Source: UBA10133 sp964528565 (GTDB lineage: Bacteria; Patescibacteriota; Microgenomatia; UBA1400; MFAQ01). From it: a stretch of DNA of 20,808 bases. The first letter of the stretch is position 1. Each line of letters opens with the position of its first letter. Where the stretch lies: contig CAZGSP010000067.1 of the NCBI GenBank assembly GCA_964528565.1, positions 1-20,808 of the forward strand, given 5' to 3'. The notes under the pieces were generated by a model. That model did not search any database. It was not told the origin of the DNA and saw nothing but the letters and a program-made list of their open reading frames with translations. The translations under genes were made by a program, and so were the position numbers. Shown here in pieces: positions 4,080 through 12,339 of the stretch.

Positions 4080-5099
4080 ATGGGGAAAAAGATAAAAGAA
4101 ATAGAGGAAATAGAATCTGAGCTCAAAAAGGACTTGAAAGACTCCCTCTCTTCCGCCGACGTCGACCGGCTCAGCACCAAGTACCTGGGCAAACAGGGCA
4201 AGGTCAATATCCTTTTCAAAACCCTGCCCATAAAAACCGATCCCCAAATCGGCCGGCAAATCAACGAGCTAAAAAATTATATTGAGGAAAAAATATCCGC
4301 CAAGCTTGCGGAAACCCTTAATACTTCCGGGCAGGCCCCTACCGATGTCACGGTACCCGGTATTGAGCTTCCCAAAGGCAGTTTACATCTGGTGACTCAG
4401 GCGATCGAAGAGATCGAGACCATTTTTCTCAAGCTGGGATTCGTCCGCCGCCGGTATCCGGAAGTGGAAACCGACTGGTACTACGCCGAGGGTCTGAATA
4501 TTCCCAAAGATCACCCGGCCCGGGACGATCAGGAAACTTTTTATGTCGGAGACAATACCGTTCTGACCGCTCATACAAGCAATGGCCAGCTCCGCGAAAT
4601 GGAACTAAAACAAGCTCCCCCGATAAAAATGATCAACATCGGGAAAACCTACCGGCGGCAAACAGACGCTTCTCATACCCCCATGTTTCACCAATTCGAA
4701 GGCCTGGTCATCGACAAAGGGATCAACATCACTCATCTCCTGGGGGTCACCGAGTACTTCGCCAAATCATATTTCGGACTGGACAGAAAAACGCGACTCC
4801 GCCCGCATCACTTTCAGTTCACCGAACCCTCATTCGAGATCGATATCACCTGTGGCGTCTGCCATGGTACCGGGATTATCGGCAAAACCCCATGTAAGAT
4901 CTGCAAATCCGGCTGGCTGGAACTCGGAGGAGCCGGAATGGTTCATCCGAATGTCCTGAAAAATGGTGGACTCGATCCGGAAGAATGTACCGGGTTTGCT
5001 TTTGGCTGGGGAGTGGAACGGGTATTAATGATGAAGTCCGGACTTCCCGATCTCAGACTGATTTATAGCGACGACATTAGATTCTTAAGACAATTTTAA
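4080..5099 (+). CDS. pheS: Phenylalanyl-tRNA synthetase alpha subunit
   Basis: A 339-aa class II catalytic subunit that activates Phe with ATP and charges tRNA-Phe as an (alpha-beta)2 tetramer with PheT. The N-terminal 90 residues form the helical tRNA-contacting arm (LSTKYLGKQGKVNILFKTL). The catalytic core follows: FVRRRYPEVETDWYYAEGLNIPKDHPARD, motif 2 in GKTYRRQTDASHTPMFHQFEG, and motif 3 in GFAFGWGVERVLMMKSGLPDLR. An insertion CGVC...CKIC before the GWLELGGAGMVHPNVL segment looks like a four-Cys zinc site, which is seen in a subset of bacterial PheS proteins. The ATG at 4080 is preferred over the in-frame TTG at 4062, which lies inside the terminator and upstream of the -10 element. One nt separates it from pheT. 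Confidence 0.96.
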   Translation: MGKKIKEIEEIESELKKDLKDSLSSADVDRLSTKYLGKQGKVNILFKTLPIKTDPQIGRQINELKNYIEEKISAKLAETLNTSGQAPTDVTVPGIELPKGSLHLVTQAIEEIETIFLKLGFVRRRYPEVETDWYYAEGLNIPKDHPARDDQETFYVGDNTVLTAHTSNGQLREMELKQAPPIKMINIGKTYRRQTDASHTPMFHQFEGLVIDKGINITHLLGVTEYFAKSYFGLDRKTRLRPHHFQFTEPSFEIDITCGVCHGTGIIGKTPCKICKSGWLELGGAGMVHPNVLKNGGLDPEECTGFAFGWGVERVLMMKSGLPDLRLIYSDDIRFLRQF

Positions 5100-5100
5100 A

Positions 5101-7086
5101 ATGGACATCATCATTACCGATTCCTCACTTAAAAAATTCCTGCAGACCAACGCCGAAGGGGAGACTCTCGCCCAAAACGTCAGCCTTTGCGGACCGACTT
5201 TCGATCGGATCAAAAAAAGCGGCGGGGACTATGTTTACGAAATTGAAGCCATCACCAACCGGGTAGATACGGCCGGAGTCCAGGGGATCGCCCGCGAAGC
5301 GGCCATCATCCTCACCCAATTTAATATCCCGGCGAAATTTATCAATGATCCGTATAAGAAAACCTTAAGCTTCCCCGACTGTCCGGCCAAACCATTTCAC
5401 CTGAATATCGGGAAAGATCTGGTCGTCCGATTCACCGCAATTTCCCTGGAAAACATCTCAGTCAAGCCTTCTCCTCCGGAAACCCAAAAATTCCTCGAAA
5501 ATTGCGGGCTGCGTCCCTTAAACAACTGTATCGACATCACCAATGAGCTGACGGTTCTTTATGGCTTGCCCTGTCACGTCTTCGATCTGGACAAACTGGC
5601 GGCTCAAAGCCTGACCATACGGGAAAGTAAAGAGGGAGAGGTGGTAACCACTCTGGACGACAAGAAAAATAAACTGACCGGAGGAGATATCGTCATTGAA
5701 GACGGCTCTGGCAGACTGGTTGATCTCTGTGGCATCATGGGAGGGCAGATCGCCGAAGTCGATAACCACACCAAAAACATTCTTCTTATCGTTCCGGTTT
5801 ACGATCCGCGGAAAATCCGCCGTACCTCTCTCTACCTCCAAAAGAGAACCCTGGCCGCACAGCTTTATGAAAAACAACCCGATCCCGAACTTTGTCTTCC
5901 GGTAATGGCGGAAGCAATTCAATTGTTTAAAGCACGAAGCGGTGGAGTGGTTTCGTCTTCACTTTTCGATTTTTATCCCGCCCATCGACCACCAAAATTT
6001 ATTTCTCTGGACTTTAATTGGTTAAACACCTTTATTGGTATAGATCTAAAAAAAGAAACCGTCATCGATATTTTGGCCAGTTTGGGATTCGGGGGGTCTA
6101 TCGAAAAAGACAAACTTATCTGTTCCGTGCCCAGCTGGAGATATCACGACATCAACATCAAAGAAGACTTGGCCGAGGAGGTAGCAAGGATCTACGGGTA
6201 CTTCCGTTTTCCTTCAAATCTCCCTGGCGTCAATTTGCCGGCAGAACCCGGGGATCTTCTCCTTGAAACGGAAAAGAAAGCCAAAAAATACCTTTCCGAC
6301 ATTGGCTATAACGAAGTCTACAATAGTTCTCTCATCTCTCTTTCCGTTATTGAAAACACCGGACTCGATCCGTCTGATCTCATCAAACTCAACAATGCCT
6401 TATCCCGGGATTATGAATATCTTCGGACAAGCCTGATCCCTTCGGCTCTGGAAAACCACAAGCACAATCAGGGAAAGGTCGACGGACCGCTTAAAACAGT
6501 CGAGGTCGCCAATTGTTACCAAAAGACCGAAGGTCGGGAGTTACCCCGGGAAATTTCAACCCTGACTGTCCTCTCCGGAGAAGACTACCGCAAAACAAAG
6601 GGGGAGATCGAAGCTCTCCTATGGAAATTAAAGGTAAAAGATATCTCCTACAAACCAAGTCAGACGCCTCCTTCGTTTTTCGATCCGAAAGGTACGGCCG
6701 GCATCTACTCCGGAAACCTTTTGCTGGGGCACATCGGTACGGTCAAACCGGCAGTCGTAAGAAAGATCGGCCTATCAAGCGACCCCGTGGCAATTGAAAT
6801 AAATCTGGTGGATCTGGTATCCAACATAAACCTGAAGCATGTCTTTCGCCCCATCCCGGAATATCCTCCGGTACTGGAAGAAATGACCATCGACTCGGAA
6901 AAACCGTTGGGTGACATCATTGACACTATCCAAAACACCTCCGGGCTCATCAAAAAAGTCCAGTATCTGGATAGCTTCGAGGGAAAACATTCGTTCAGAA
7001 TTTCCTTTGGCAGTAACGAAAAAAATCTGGAACAACCGGAAATAAACACTCTCAAGGACGTTATCCAAACTCGTTTCAAAGTCTAG
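5101..7086 (+). CDS. pheT: Phenylalanyl-tRNA synthetase beta subunit, without the EMAP/OB tRNA-binding domain
   Basis: A 661-aa partner of PheS that carries the editing site and helps bind tRNA. Family members are usually about 800 aa. The short N-terminus (1-38, DSSLKKFLQ..., GPTFDRI) runs directly into YVYEIEAITNRVDTAGVQGIAREAA, the B2/B3 entry, so the OB-fold tRNA_bind domain (normally about residues 40-150) is missing. Then come B3/B4 editing (about 100-275; RPLNNCIDITNELTVLYGLPCHVFDLDKL), B5 (about 300-370; SVPSWRYHDINIKEDLAEEVARIYGY), the catalytic-like core (about 380-560) and the C-terminal ferredoxin-like anticodon-binding domain (about 580-661). The frame is uninterrupted. It ends 6 nt from the convergent PBP gene, with no terminator hairpin between them. 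Confidence 0.94.
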   Translation: MDIIITDSSLKKFLQTNAEGETLAQNVSLCGPTFDRIKKSGGDYVYEIEAITNRVDTAGVQGIAREAAIILTQFNIPAKFINDPYKKTLSFPDCPAKPFHLNIGKDLVVRFTAISLENISVKPSPPETQKFLENCGLRPLNNCIDITNELTVLYGLPCHVFDLDKLAAQSLTIRESKEGEVVTTLDDKKNKLTGGDIVIEDGSGRLVDLCGIMGGQIAEVDNHTKNILLIVPVYDPRKIRRTSLYLQKRTLAAQLYEKQPDPELCLPVMAEAIQLFKARSGGVVSSSLFDFYPAHRPPKFISLDFNWLNTFIGIDLKKETVIDILASLGFGGSIEKDKLICSVPSWRYHDINIKEDLAEEVARIYGYFRFPSNLPGVNLPAEPGDLLLETEKKAKKYLSDIGYNEVYNSSLISLSVIENTGLDPSDLIKLNNALSRDYEYLRTSLIPSALENHKHNQGKVDGPLKTVEVANCYQKTEGRELPREISTLTVLSGEDYRKTKGEIEALLWKLKVKDISYKPSQTPPSFFDPKGTAGIYSGNLLLGHIGTVKPAVVRKIGLSSDPVAIEINLVDLVSNINLKHVFRPIPEYPPVLEEMTIDSEKPLGDIIDTIQNTSGLIKKVQYLDSFEGKHSFRISFGSNEKNLEQPEINTLKDVIQTRFKV

Positions 7087-7092
7087 TTATTT

Positions 7093-9654
7093 TTACGGTG
7101 TAGGAGAAGTTGTTGGGGATGGGGTCGCTGTCGGAGTGGGGGAGACATAGTCCACGTTGACCGCAAAGTCGCTTGTTTTTGACTCTTCTTTTCCCTCGTT
7201 GTTTCTCGCCGATATTCTCAGAGAATGTTGACCGGTGGAAACTTTAATTTTCTGTATATACACGCCATCGGTCACGGTCCGTTCCAAGACTCCGTCGATA
7301 AATATTTTCCCCTCTACGATCGGTTTATCGGACACCACCGAAAACCGGACGGTGATCTCGTCTCCGTCTACCCGGCTGTTGTTTGCCGGTGTTACGATCT
7401 GAATATCCATAGACGAGCTGGCACCACAGCTTTCGGTGGGTACCATGTAAATCGGGTTGTTTTGTTTTGCTATCCACTCATTGATCGCTTTCTGCCATAA
7501 GGACTTATCCGTCAAACGATCCTCTTCTTTGATAATGACAAACTCCTTTTCATCATAGTTCCCTTGGGATACGGATACCGGATCGGCCAGCCTGGTCGGG
7601 TCGTTTTTACAGAGCTTTACTTTGGTGTGGATCGGATCCGGTCCGGTAGGAACGCTTCCGTTGATAAACCAATCCTTATAACTGCCAAACCCATCATGGG
7701 CCGGATACCCGGAAATTTTATCGACCTCAATCTCGGAAACTCCCTCCGGGGGAGTGAACGGTCTGTCCGGCTTGATCGCCAACATATCCAGCACTTGTCT
7801 CCGCCAAATAGGAGCCGCCCCGGAAACACCGGAGGCCACATTTTTCATCTTTTCATTGTTGTTATTTCCCACCCAAACCCCGACGATAAAATCCTTAGTC
7901 CACCCGATGGTCCAGTTGTCTCGTAGATCGTTTGTCGTTCCGGTTTTTACCGCCACCGCTCTAGCGCCCAGATTCAAGTATGAGTTGGGACCAAAGGTCA
8001 GCAGTCTGGCGTTGTTGTCGGACAGAACGGAGTTTATCAAAAACGCCACTTTCTCGTCGAGGACTCTCTCCGGTTTTACCGGCTTGTTCTCAAAGATAAC
8101 CCTGCCGTTGCCGTCCTCGATTTTCAGGATCACGACCGGGTCTAATCTGAGACCGCCATTAGCAAATGTGCTGTAAGCGGCAGCCAAGTCAAGAAGCCTC
8201 ACCTCAGCCCCTCCAAGAGCCATTGAAAGGCCTACACGGGACATCGTTTCCCTTGTAGGCTCAAGAGAAGTCAGTCCCATTTTATAGCCCTGGCGTAGTA
8301 CGTCTTCCACCCCCAATAACGCCACCAGTTTTACGGCGGGGACGTTAATCGAGCTTGCCAGGGCGTCCCTCAAATGAAGCAAGCCGTGTTCTTTGCCGTC
8401 ATAATTTTTGGGAATATATGGTGTCTTATCGTCTTTTCCGGGAAACTCGGTCACCACATCGGCGATTACCGAAGCCGGACCGTAGTTATTCATAAACGCC
8501 GTCGCATATACCACCGGTTTGATTGATGATCCGGGTTGCCTCAATCTGGTGGTTACATTTACCTCACCGTCGATCGTCTTATCAAAAAAATTCTTCGAAC
8601 CCACCATGCTCAGGATTTCCCCGGTATTTGTATCTAAGATCACCGAAGCTCCGTTTTTTATATTCAAACCGGCGGACACCTTATCCACCTCCTCCTTGAC
8701 TGCCGTCTCCGCCTTTTGCTGAATGTCCCAATTCAGGCTGGTGGTTACTTTCAGGCCTCCGGTATCCAAAATACTCGAACCGTATCTTTCTTCCAAAAGT
8801 TGTTTGACATACATGACAAAATGGGGCGCCTTTATCTTATTACTTCCCAATCCTCTAAACTGAATGACATCCAGCTCGTTGTTGACCTGAGCTTCCAACT
8901 CTTTGGATATTACTCCATCTTCCCTCATTCTTCGGGAGACTTCTTTGGCACGGGGAAGATAGGCCTTTTTATTATTTCCGCTGTAGGGTGAGTAGCGGGA
9001 AGGGGACTGCGGTAAACCGGCGAGCAGTACACTCTCGGTTAAGGTCAAATCTTTAGGCTCCTTTCCAAAATAGATCTGCGCCGCCGCCGCCACCCCAACC
9101 GCATTTCCTCCATAAGGCGCTTCATTGAGATACATTTGCAATATTTCGTCTTTGGTAAATGTTTTTTCGATTCTGAGGGCGAGCATAAACTCCCTAATTT
9201 TTCTGGAAATTGATCTCTCGTTGGTCAACAAAAGCATCTTTACCAGTTGCTGTGTTAGTGTCGAACTACCGATAAGCCTTCTGTTTATCACTATATTTTT
9301 GGCAATTCTCAGTACAAACAGCGGATCAAAACCCTGATGCTTATAGAAATCCTTGTCTTCGATCGAGAGAGTCGCTTTCTTAACATAATCCGGAACTTCG
9401 GCCAACGGAGTAAATTTTCTATCTTGATCCGTATAAACATCGTACAGAATTATCTTGCCCGTCCTGTCCAAAATCTCGGAGGAAAAGCCCGTCTTTCTTT
9501 GAACCTTGGAAGGGTCGGGCAGATCTCTGCCAAACCATAAAAATACCAGAACCACCGCCATGGTCAAGCCCAATAGTCCAAAAAATATTACTTTACCAAA
9601 GTTAACGTTGGGCAATAAATTTCTCGTCCGCCTGATTCTGTGTCTTCTGTACAT
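7093..9654 (-). CDS. Class A penicillin-binding protein (bifunctional peptidoglycan synthase, PBP1A type)
   Basis: An 853-aa membrane-anchored enzyme that polymerises lipid II into glycan strands and crosslinks the stem peptides outside the membrane. A basic N-terminus and one transmembrane helix (about 21-41) come first. The GT51 glycosyltransferase (about 60-235) has catalytic Glu99 in SIEDKDFYKH, then STLTQQLVK (131-139) and RIEKTFTKDEILQMYLNEAPYGG. The transpeptidase (about 300-625) has SSIK with Ser376 and Lys379, SIN at 435-437 and KTG at 570-572. After a linker with Cys682 and Cys743 comes an Ig-like domain (about 750-835), then a Pro/Thr/Ser tail (838-853) that may span the wall or be modified. 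The gene stands alone; its -10 lies 9 nt before the ATG. It is an mrcA/ponA-family member; I leave the symbol open. Confidence 0.95.
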   Translation of the reverse strand: MYRRHRIRRTRNLLPNVNFGKVIFFGLLGLTMAVVLVFLWFGRDLPDPSKVQRKTGFSSEILDRTGKIILYDVYTDQDRKFTPLAEVPDYVKKATLSIEDKDFYKHQGFDPLFVLRIAKNIVINRRLIGSSTLTQQLVKMLLLTNERSISRKIREFMLALRIEKTFTKDEILQMYLNEAPYGGNAVGVAAAAQIYFGKEPKDLTLTESVLLAGLPQSPSRYSPYSGNNKKAYLPRAKEVSRRMREDGVISKELEAQVNNELDVIQFRGLGSNKIKAPHFVMYVKQLLEERYGSSILDTGGLKVTTSLNWDIQQKAETAVKEEVDKVSAGLNIKNGASVILDTNTGEILSMVGSKNFFDKTIDGEVNVTTRLRQPGSSIKPVVYATAFMNNYGPASVIADVVTEFPGKDDKTPYIPKNYDGKEHGLLHLRDALASSINVPAVKLVALLGVEDVLRQGYKMGLTSLEPTRETMSRVGLSMALGGAEVRLLDLAAAYSTFANGGLRLDPVVILKIEDGNGRVIFENKPVKPERVLDEKVAFLINSVLSDNNARLLTFGPNSYLNLGARAVAVKTGTTNDLRDNWTIGWTKDFIVGVWVGNNNNEKMKNVASGVSGAAPIWRRQVLDMLAIKPDRPFTPPEGVSEIEVDKISGYPAHDGFGSYKDWFINGSVPTGPDPIHTKVKLCKNDPTRLADPVSVSQGNYDEKEFVIIKEEDRLTDKSLWQKAINEWIAKQNNPIYMVPTESCGASSSMDIQIVTPANNSRVDGDEITVRFSVVSDKPIVEGKIFIDGVLERTVTDGVYIQKIKVSTGQHSLRISARNNEGKEESKTSDFAVNVDYVSPTPTATPSPTTSPTP

Positions 9655-9663
9655 AGCGTAGTT

Positions 9664-9669
9664 ATATTA
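9664..9669 (-). promoter_or_regulatory. -10 element of the PBP gene, leaderless spacing
   Basis: TAATAT on the minus strand (9669 to 9664) ends 9 nt before the ATG at 9654. A second hexamer TATTAT (9677 to 9672, minus) overlaps the region. There is no Shine-Dalgarno sequence. Confidence 0.5.
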
Positions 9670-9670
9670 C

Positions 9671-9676
9671 TATAAT
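9671..9676 (+). promoter_or_regulatory. Possible -10 element for the recG unit
   Basis: TATAAT on the plus strand, 30 nt before the 31-aa ORF, in an AT-rich divergent region (9661-9706). A competing candidate TAGAAA at 9695-9700 would sit 6 nt before the ATG, matching the leaderless spacing of other genes. Confidence 0.4.
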
Positions 9677-9706
9677 AATAATAAACCTAATACTTAGAAA
9701 TTAATT

Positions 9707-9802
9707 ATGACTAAAAGAAGAAGGAGACTCTTTACCGCCATCATTTTCCTGGGCTCGGTGGTTTTGGTCCTCACCACCTTTGCCTCTCTATTCATCAGAT
9801 GA
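9707..9802 (+). CDS. 31-aa single-pass membrane peptide coupled to recG
   Basis: The reading frame encodes MTKRRRRLFTAIIFLGSV followed by VLVLTTFASLFIR: a cluster of positive residues (3-7) and then one hydrophobic helix of about 20 residues, as in a small inner-membrane peptide with its N-terminus inside. Its stop TGA overlaps the recG start (ATGA at 9799-9802), so recG is probably translated by coupling to it. Such an overlap is unlikely if the ORF were not translated, and no Shine-Dalgarno sequence or better start exists for recG. Below usual annotation size limits, so easily missed. The function is unknown. It could be a leader peptide controlling recG or a small membrane protein of its own. 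Confidence 0.6.
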   Translation: MTKRRRRLFTAIIFLGSVVLVLTTFASLFIR

Positions 9803-11778
9803 GCGTTTACTCCCCCGGAGACTCAATCACGGCAGTCAAAGGGATCGGACCGGCCATCGAGGAGAAACTTCAACGTCTGGATATTCACACTATTGGGGAC
9901 CTGCTTAAGCATTTTCCCGCCAGATACCTGGATTTTTCCAAGCAAGTTAAGATCAAAGATCTGAAAGACAAGATACCCGGATCTTTTTTGGCAACCATCA
10001 ATAGCCCCAAAACCTTCTATTCCTCTAGCGGAAAGTTGATCACCCAAGCAGTAGCCGCTGATTCATCCGGCAAAATTTCTCTGACTTGGTTTAATAATCC
10101 CTTCATTAAAAGACTGATAAACGATGGGGATACTTACAGTATCGCGGGCAAGCCTTCTTTTTTTGGAAAAGGTCTTACTCTTATCTCTCCCGTCATCGAG
10201 GAGGGGGACTCCTTCACTATAAACACCAAGGGGCTGGTTCCCGTTTATCCACAGACCGAGGGGATCACTTCCAGATGGCTCAGAAAAAAAATCTTTGAGC
10301 TTCTTCAAGACACCACCCTCAAAGACCCTCTGAGTCCGGAGTCATTAAAAACAAACGACCTCCTGCCTCTCCGGGAAGCCATTTTCAAAATTCATTTTCC
10401 CGAAGAACCGGGTGACCGCTGGCAGGCAGACAAGCGTCTTTCTTACAATGAACATCTGCGCATCAATATTCGTAACCGGTTGGAACTGGAAAAACGCGGG
10501 GCCTCCGTCTCCATGAAAATATCCGCCAAAATAAACTCACTCACTACCAAAAAGCTGCCGTTCCCCCTTACCCCGGATCAGATAAAAACCGTCCGCCATC
10601 TGGAAAAAGACCTAAAAAGTAAGGAGTTCACTCATCGTTTGATCCAGGGAGAAACCGGCTCCGGCAAAACCGCCCCCTTACTGTTTTCGGCCAACCAAGC
10701 TCTATCGTCCGGTTTTAGCGGCGCCGTCCTGGCTCCTACCGAAATCTTGGCCTCCCAACATTTTAATACCTTTAAAAAATACTCCCTCTTCCCGGATCAA
10801 ATTACTCTGGTAACGGCTTCATCCCCGGTTGTCCCCGGCAAACAACCCACAATTTTCATCGGGACACACGCCCTTTTAAACCAACTGCCTTCCCGTATCT
10901 CTCCGCCACTCGCTTTCGTGGCCATTGACGAACAACATAAATTTGGCGTCGCTCAAAGAGAAGCCCTTATGAAAAGGGAGCCCTTACCTCACTTATTTAA
11001 TCTTTCGGCCACTCCCATTCCCAGGACGGTAGCTCTTGGTCTATTGGGCGATATTGAGATCAGCAATCTCCGCCATAAACCCGAGAACCGGCTCCCCGTC
11101 AAAACCTTTGTTGTTTGTCCCACCAAATTCAGGGATAGCCCTAAATGGTTGATTTCGGAGCTCGAGAAAGGCAATCAAATATTCGTGGTCTGTCCGAATA
11201 TTTCCGAACATGCCGAAAATATTTCCTCGGTTGAGAAAAAAACCCTGGAGTACCGGCATCTGCTTCCGGAAAAGTATCCGGTTCTGTCCATACATGGCAA
11301 AATGACCTCCGAAATTCAGCAAAAAGTACTCCTACAATACAAAGCTACCCCAGGAAGCGTCTTGGTTTCGACCTCACTGGTCGAGGTCGGGCTTGACATT
11401 CCCTCGGCCAACATCATGATCATCCACTCGGCCGAAAGATTTGGCTTGGCCCAACTTCATCAGCTTAGGGGCCGTGTCGGTAGGGGAGACACTCAGGGGT
11501 ACTGCTTTTTGGTTCCCTCCACCGACGATGAAGTGGAAACCGAACGCCTACAGTTACTTCAAAAATTTCACACCGGCCTGGTTCTCGCCCAAAAAGATCT
11601 CCGTCTTCGGGGAGCGGGGGAGATCTACGGCGAAAAACAACACGGTTCCCTTCAGACCAGATTAAAGTACTTTTGGTCCAAAAAACTTTTTAGACTCTCC
11701 AAGTCCGATGCCCGGAAAATGGTTGATCAAAGTAGGCAAAAGGCGGCCGAGATTGCGAGCGGCCTCCTTTCTTGGTAG
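9799..11778 (+). CDS. recG: ATP-dependent DNA helicase RecG
   Basis: A 659-aa fork-reversal and branch-migration helicase acting on stalled replication forks and Holliday-type junctions. The N-terminal part (1-50) has a helix-hairpin-helix-like VKGIGPAIEEKLQRLDIHTIGDLL. The wedge OB-fold (about 60-150) inserts into the junction. Motor domain 1 has Walker A GETGSGKT (284-291), APTEILA (312-318), DEQHKFG (377-383) and SATPIPRT (403-410). Motor domain 2 carries STSLVEVGLDIPSAN and QLRGRVGRG. The TRG region follows, with LRLRGAGEIYGEKQHG. Length is close to the usual 680-690 aa. The ATG overlaps the stop of the upstream 31-aa ORF. The TAG stop is part of the next gene's -10 element. Confidence 0.96.
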   Translation: MSVYSPGDSITAVKGIGPAIEEKLQRLDIHTIGDLLKHFPARYLDFSKQVKIKDLKDKIPGSFLATINSPKTFYSSSGKLITQAVAADSSGKISLTWFNNPFIKRLINDGDTYSIAGKPSFFGKGLTLISPVIEEGDSFTINTKGLVPVYPQTEGITSRWLRKKIFELLQDTTLKDPLSPESLKTNDLLPLREAIFKIHFPEEPGDRWQADKRLSYNEHLRINIRNRLELEKRGASVSMKISAKINSLTTKKLPFPLTPDQIKTVRHLEKDLKSKEFTHRLIQGETGSGKTAPLLFSANQALSSGFSGAVLAPTEILASQHFNTFKKYSLFPDQITLVTASSPVVPGKQPTIFIGTHALLNQLPSRISPPLAFVAIDEQHKFGVAQREALMKREPLPHLFNLSATPIPRTVALGLLGDIEISNLRHKPENRLPVKTFVVCPTKFRDSPKWLISELEKGNQIFVVCPNISEHAENISSVEKKTLEYRHLLPEKYPVLSIHGKMTSEIQQKVLLQYKATPGSVLVSTSLVEVGLDIPSANIMIIHSAERFGLAQLHQLRGRVGRGDTQGYCFLVPSTDDEVETERLQLLQKFHTGLVLAQKDLRLRGAGEIYGEKQHGSLQTRLKYFWSKKLFRLSKSDARKMVDQSRQKAAEIASGLLSW

Positions 11779-11781
11779 AAT
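11753..11781 (+). promoter_or_regulatory. rpmF promoter, -10 containing the recG stop codon
   Basis: TTGCGA (11753-11758), a 17-nt spacer and TAGAAT (11776-11781). The first three bases of the -10 are the TAG stop of recG. The rpmF ATG follows after 6 nt, so the transcript should begin at or next to the ATG. Confidence 0.6.
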
Positions 11782-11787
11782 ACAGGT

Positions 11788-11940
11788 ATGGCCGCTACAC
11801 CAAAAAGAAAAATATCAACAGCAAGACAAGGCAAAAGAAGATCCCAGATCCACTTAATTGAGCCCAAATTGATCGTGTGCAAAAAATGTGGAAACCTAAA
11901 GAGGGGACACTTTCTTTGTTCCGTCTGTAAATCAAAATAA
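11788..11940 (+). CDS. rpmF: Ribosomal protein bL32
   Basis: A 50-aa large-subunit protein, readily missed because of its size. It begins MAATPKRKISTARQGKRRSQ, with the P.RK.S..R...RR pattern of bL32, continues HLIEPKL, and carries two CxxC pairs (Cys31/Cys34 in CKKCG and Cys44/Cys47 in CSVCK), so it is the zinc-binding form of bL32. Zinc limitation often leads bacteria to swap such C+ proteins for C- paralogues; none is in the window. It leads the rpmF-nusB-rnc run, with 9 nt to nusB. Its own promoter lies directly upstream. Confidence 0.93.
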   Translation: MAATPKRKISTARQGKRRSQIHLIEPKLIVCKKCGNLKRGHFLCSVCKSK

Positions 11941-11949
11941 CTCAAACCC

Positions 11950-12339
11950 GTGAAATCTGCCCTAGATCCCCGTCACCTAAAAAGAATTTTGGTTTTTAAG
12001 TCGCTCTTTGCCGGCAGTTTTACCGATCAGCCGGATCATCCCAGTCGGGTAGACAAGATAAATTCCCACCTGACTCAGATTGATGAAATAATTCAAAAGT
12101 GTGCCCCCGAATGGCCCATTTCACAAATAAATCGGGTGGATCTCGCCGTACTCCGCCAAGCCGTCTACGAGCTATTATTTAAAGCCCAGACGCCCACCAA
12201 GGTTATTATTGATGAGGCGGTGGAAATTGCCAAACGATACGGAGGAAAAACCAGCTCCAGTTTCGTAAACGGAGCCCTGGCGGCGGCGATAGGCTACTCA
12301 GGCCGGGAAGAAACTACCGATGACCAAAAAAAACCTTGA
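11950..12339 (+). CDS. nusB: Transcription antitermination factor NusB
   Basis: A 129-aa all-helical protein. With NusE (uS10) it binds boxA RNA and supports rRNA antitermination and proper rRNA folding. The family pattern is visible: a first basic helix (LKRILVFKSLFAGSF), the central IDEIIQKCAPEWPISQINRVDLAVLRQAVYELL, and TPTKVIIDEAVEIAKRYGGKTSSSFVNGALAAAI, the last being the most conserved part. The start is a GTG 9 nt after rpmF, without a Shine-Dalgarno sequence. The C-terminal end overlaps the start of rnc by 20 nt, which suggests translational coupling. Confidence 0.94.
   Translation: MKSALDPRHLKRILVFKSLFAGSFTDQPDHPSRVDKINSHLTQIDEIIQKCAPEWPISQINRVDLAVLRQAVYELLFKAQTPTKVIIDEAVEIAKRYGGKTSSSFVNGALAAAIGYSGREETTDDQKKP

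Noticed and set aside
4037..4080. T-box, Phe attenuator or ribosomal leader before pheS
   Set aside because: The hairpin is a plain terminator for the ribosomal operon, and the -10 at 4066-4071 leaves no room for a leader. No leader peptide with Phe codons or T-box sequence is seen.
7087..7092. A bidirectional terminator between pheT and the PBP gene
   Set aside because: Only 6 nt separate the stop codons and no hairpin is present, so termination must occur inside the coding regions or by another mechanism.
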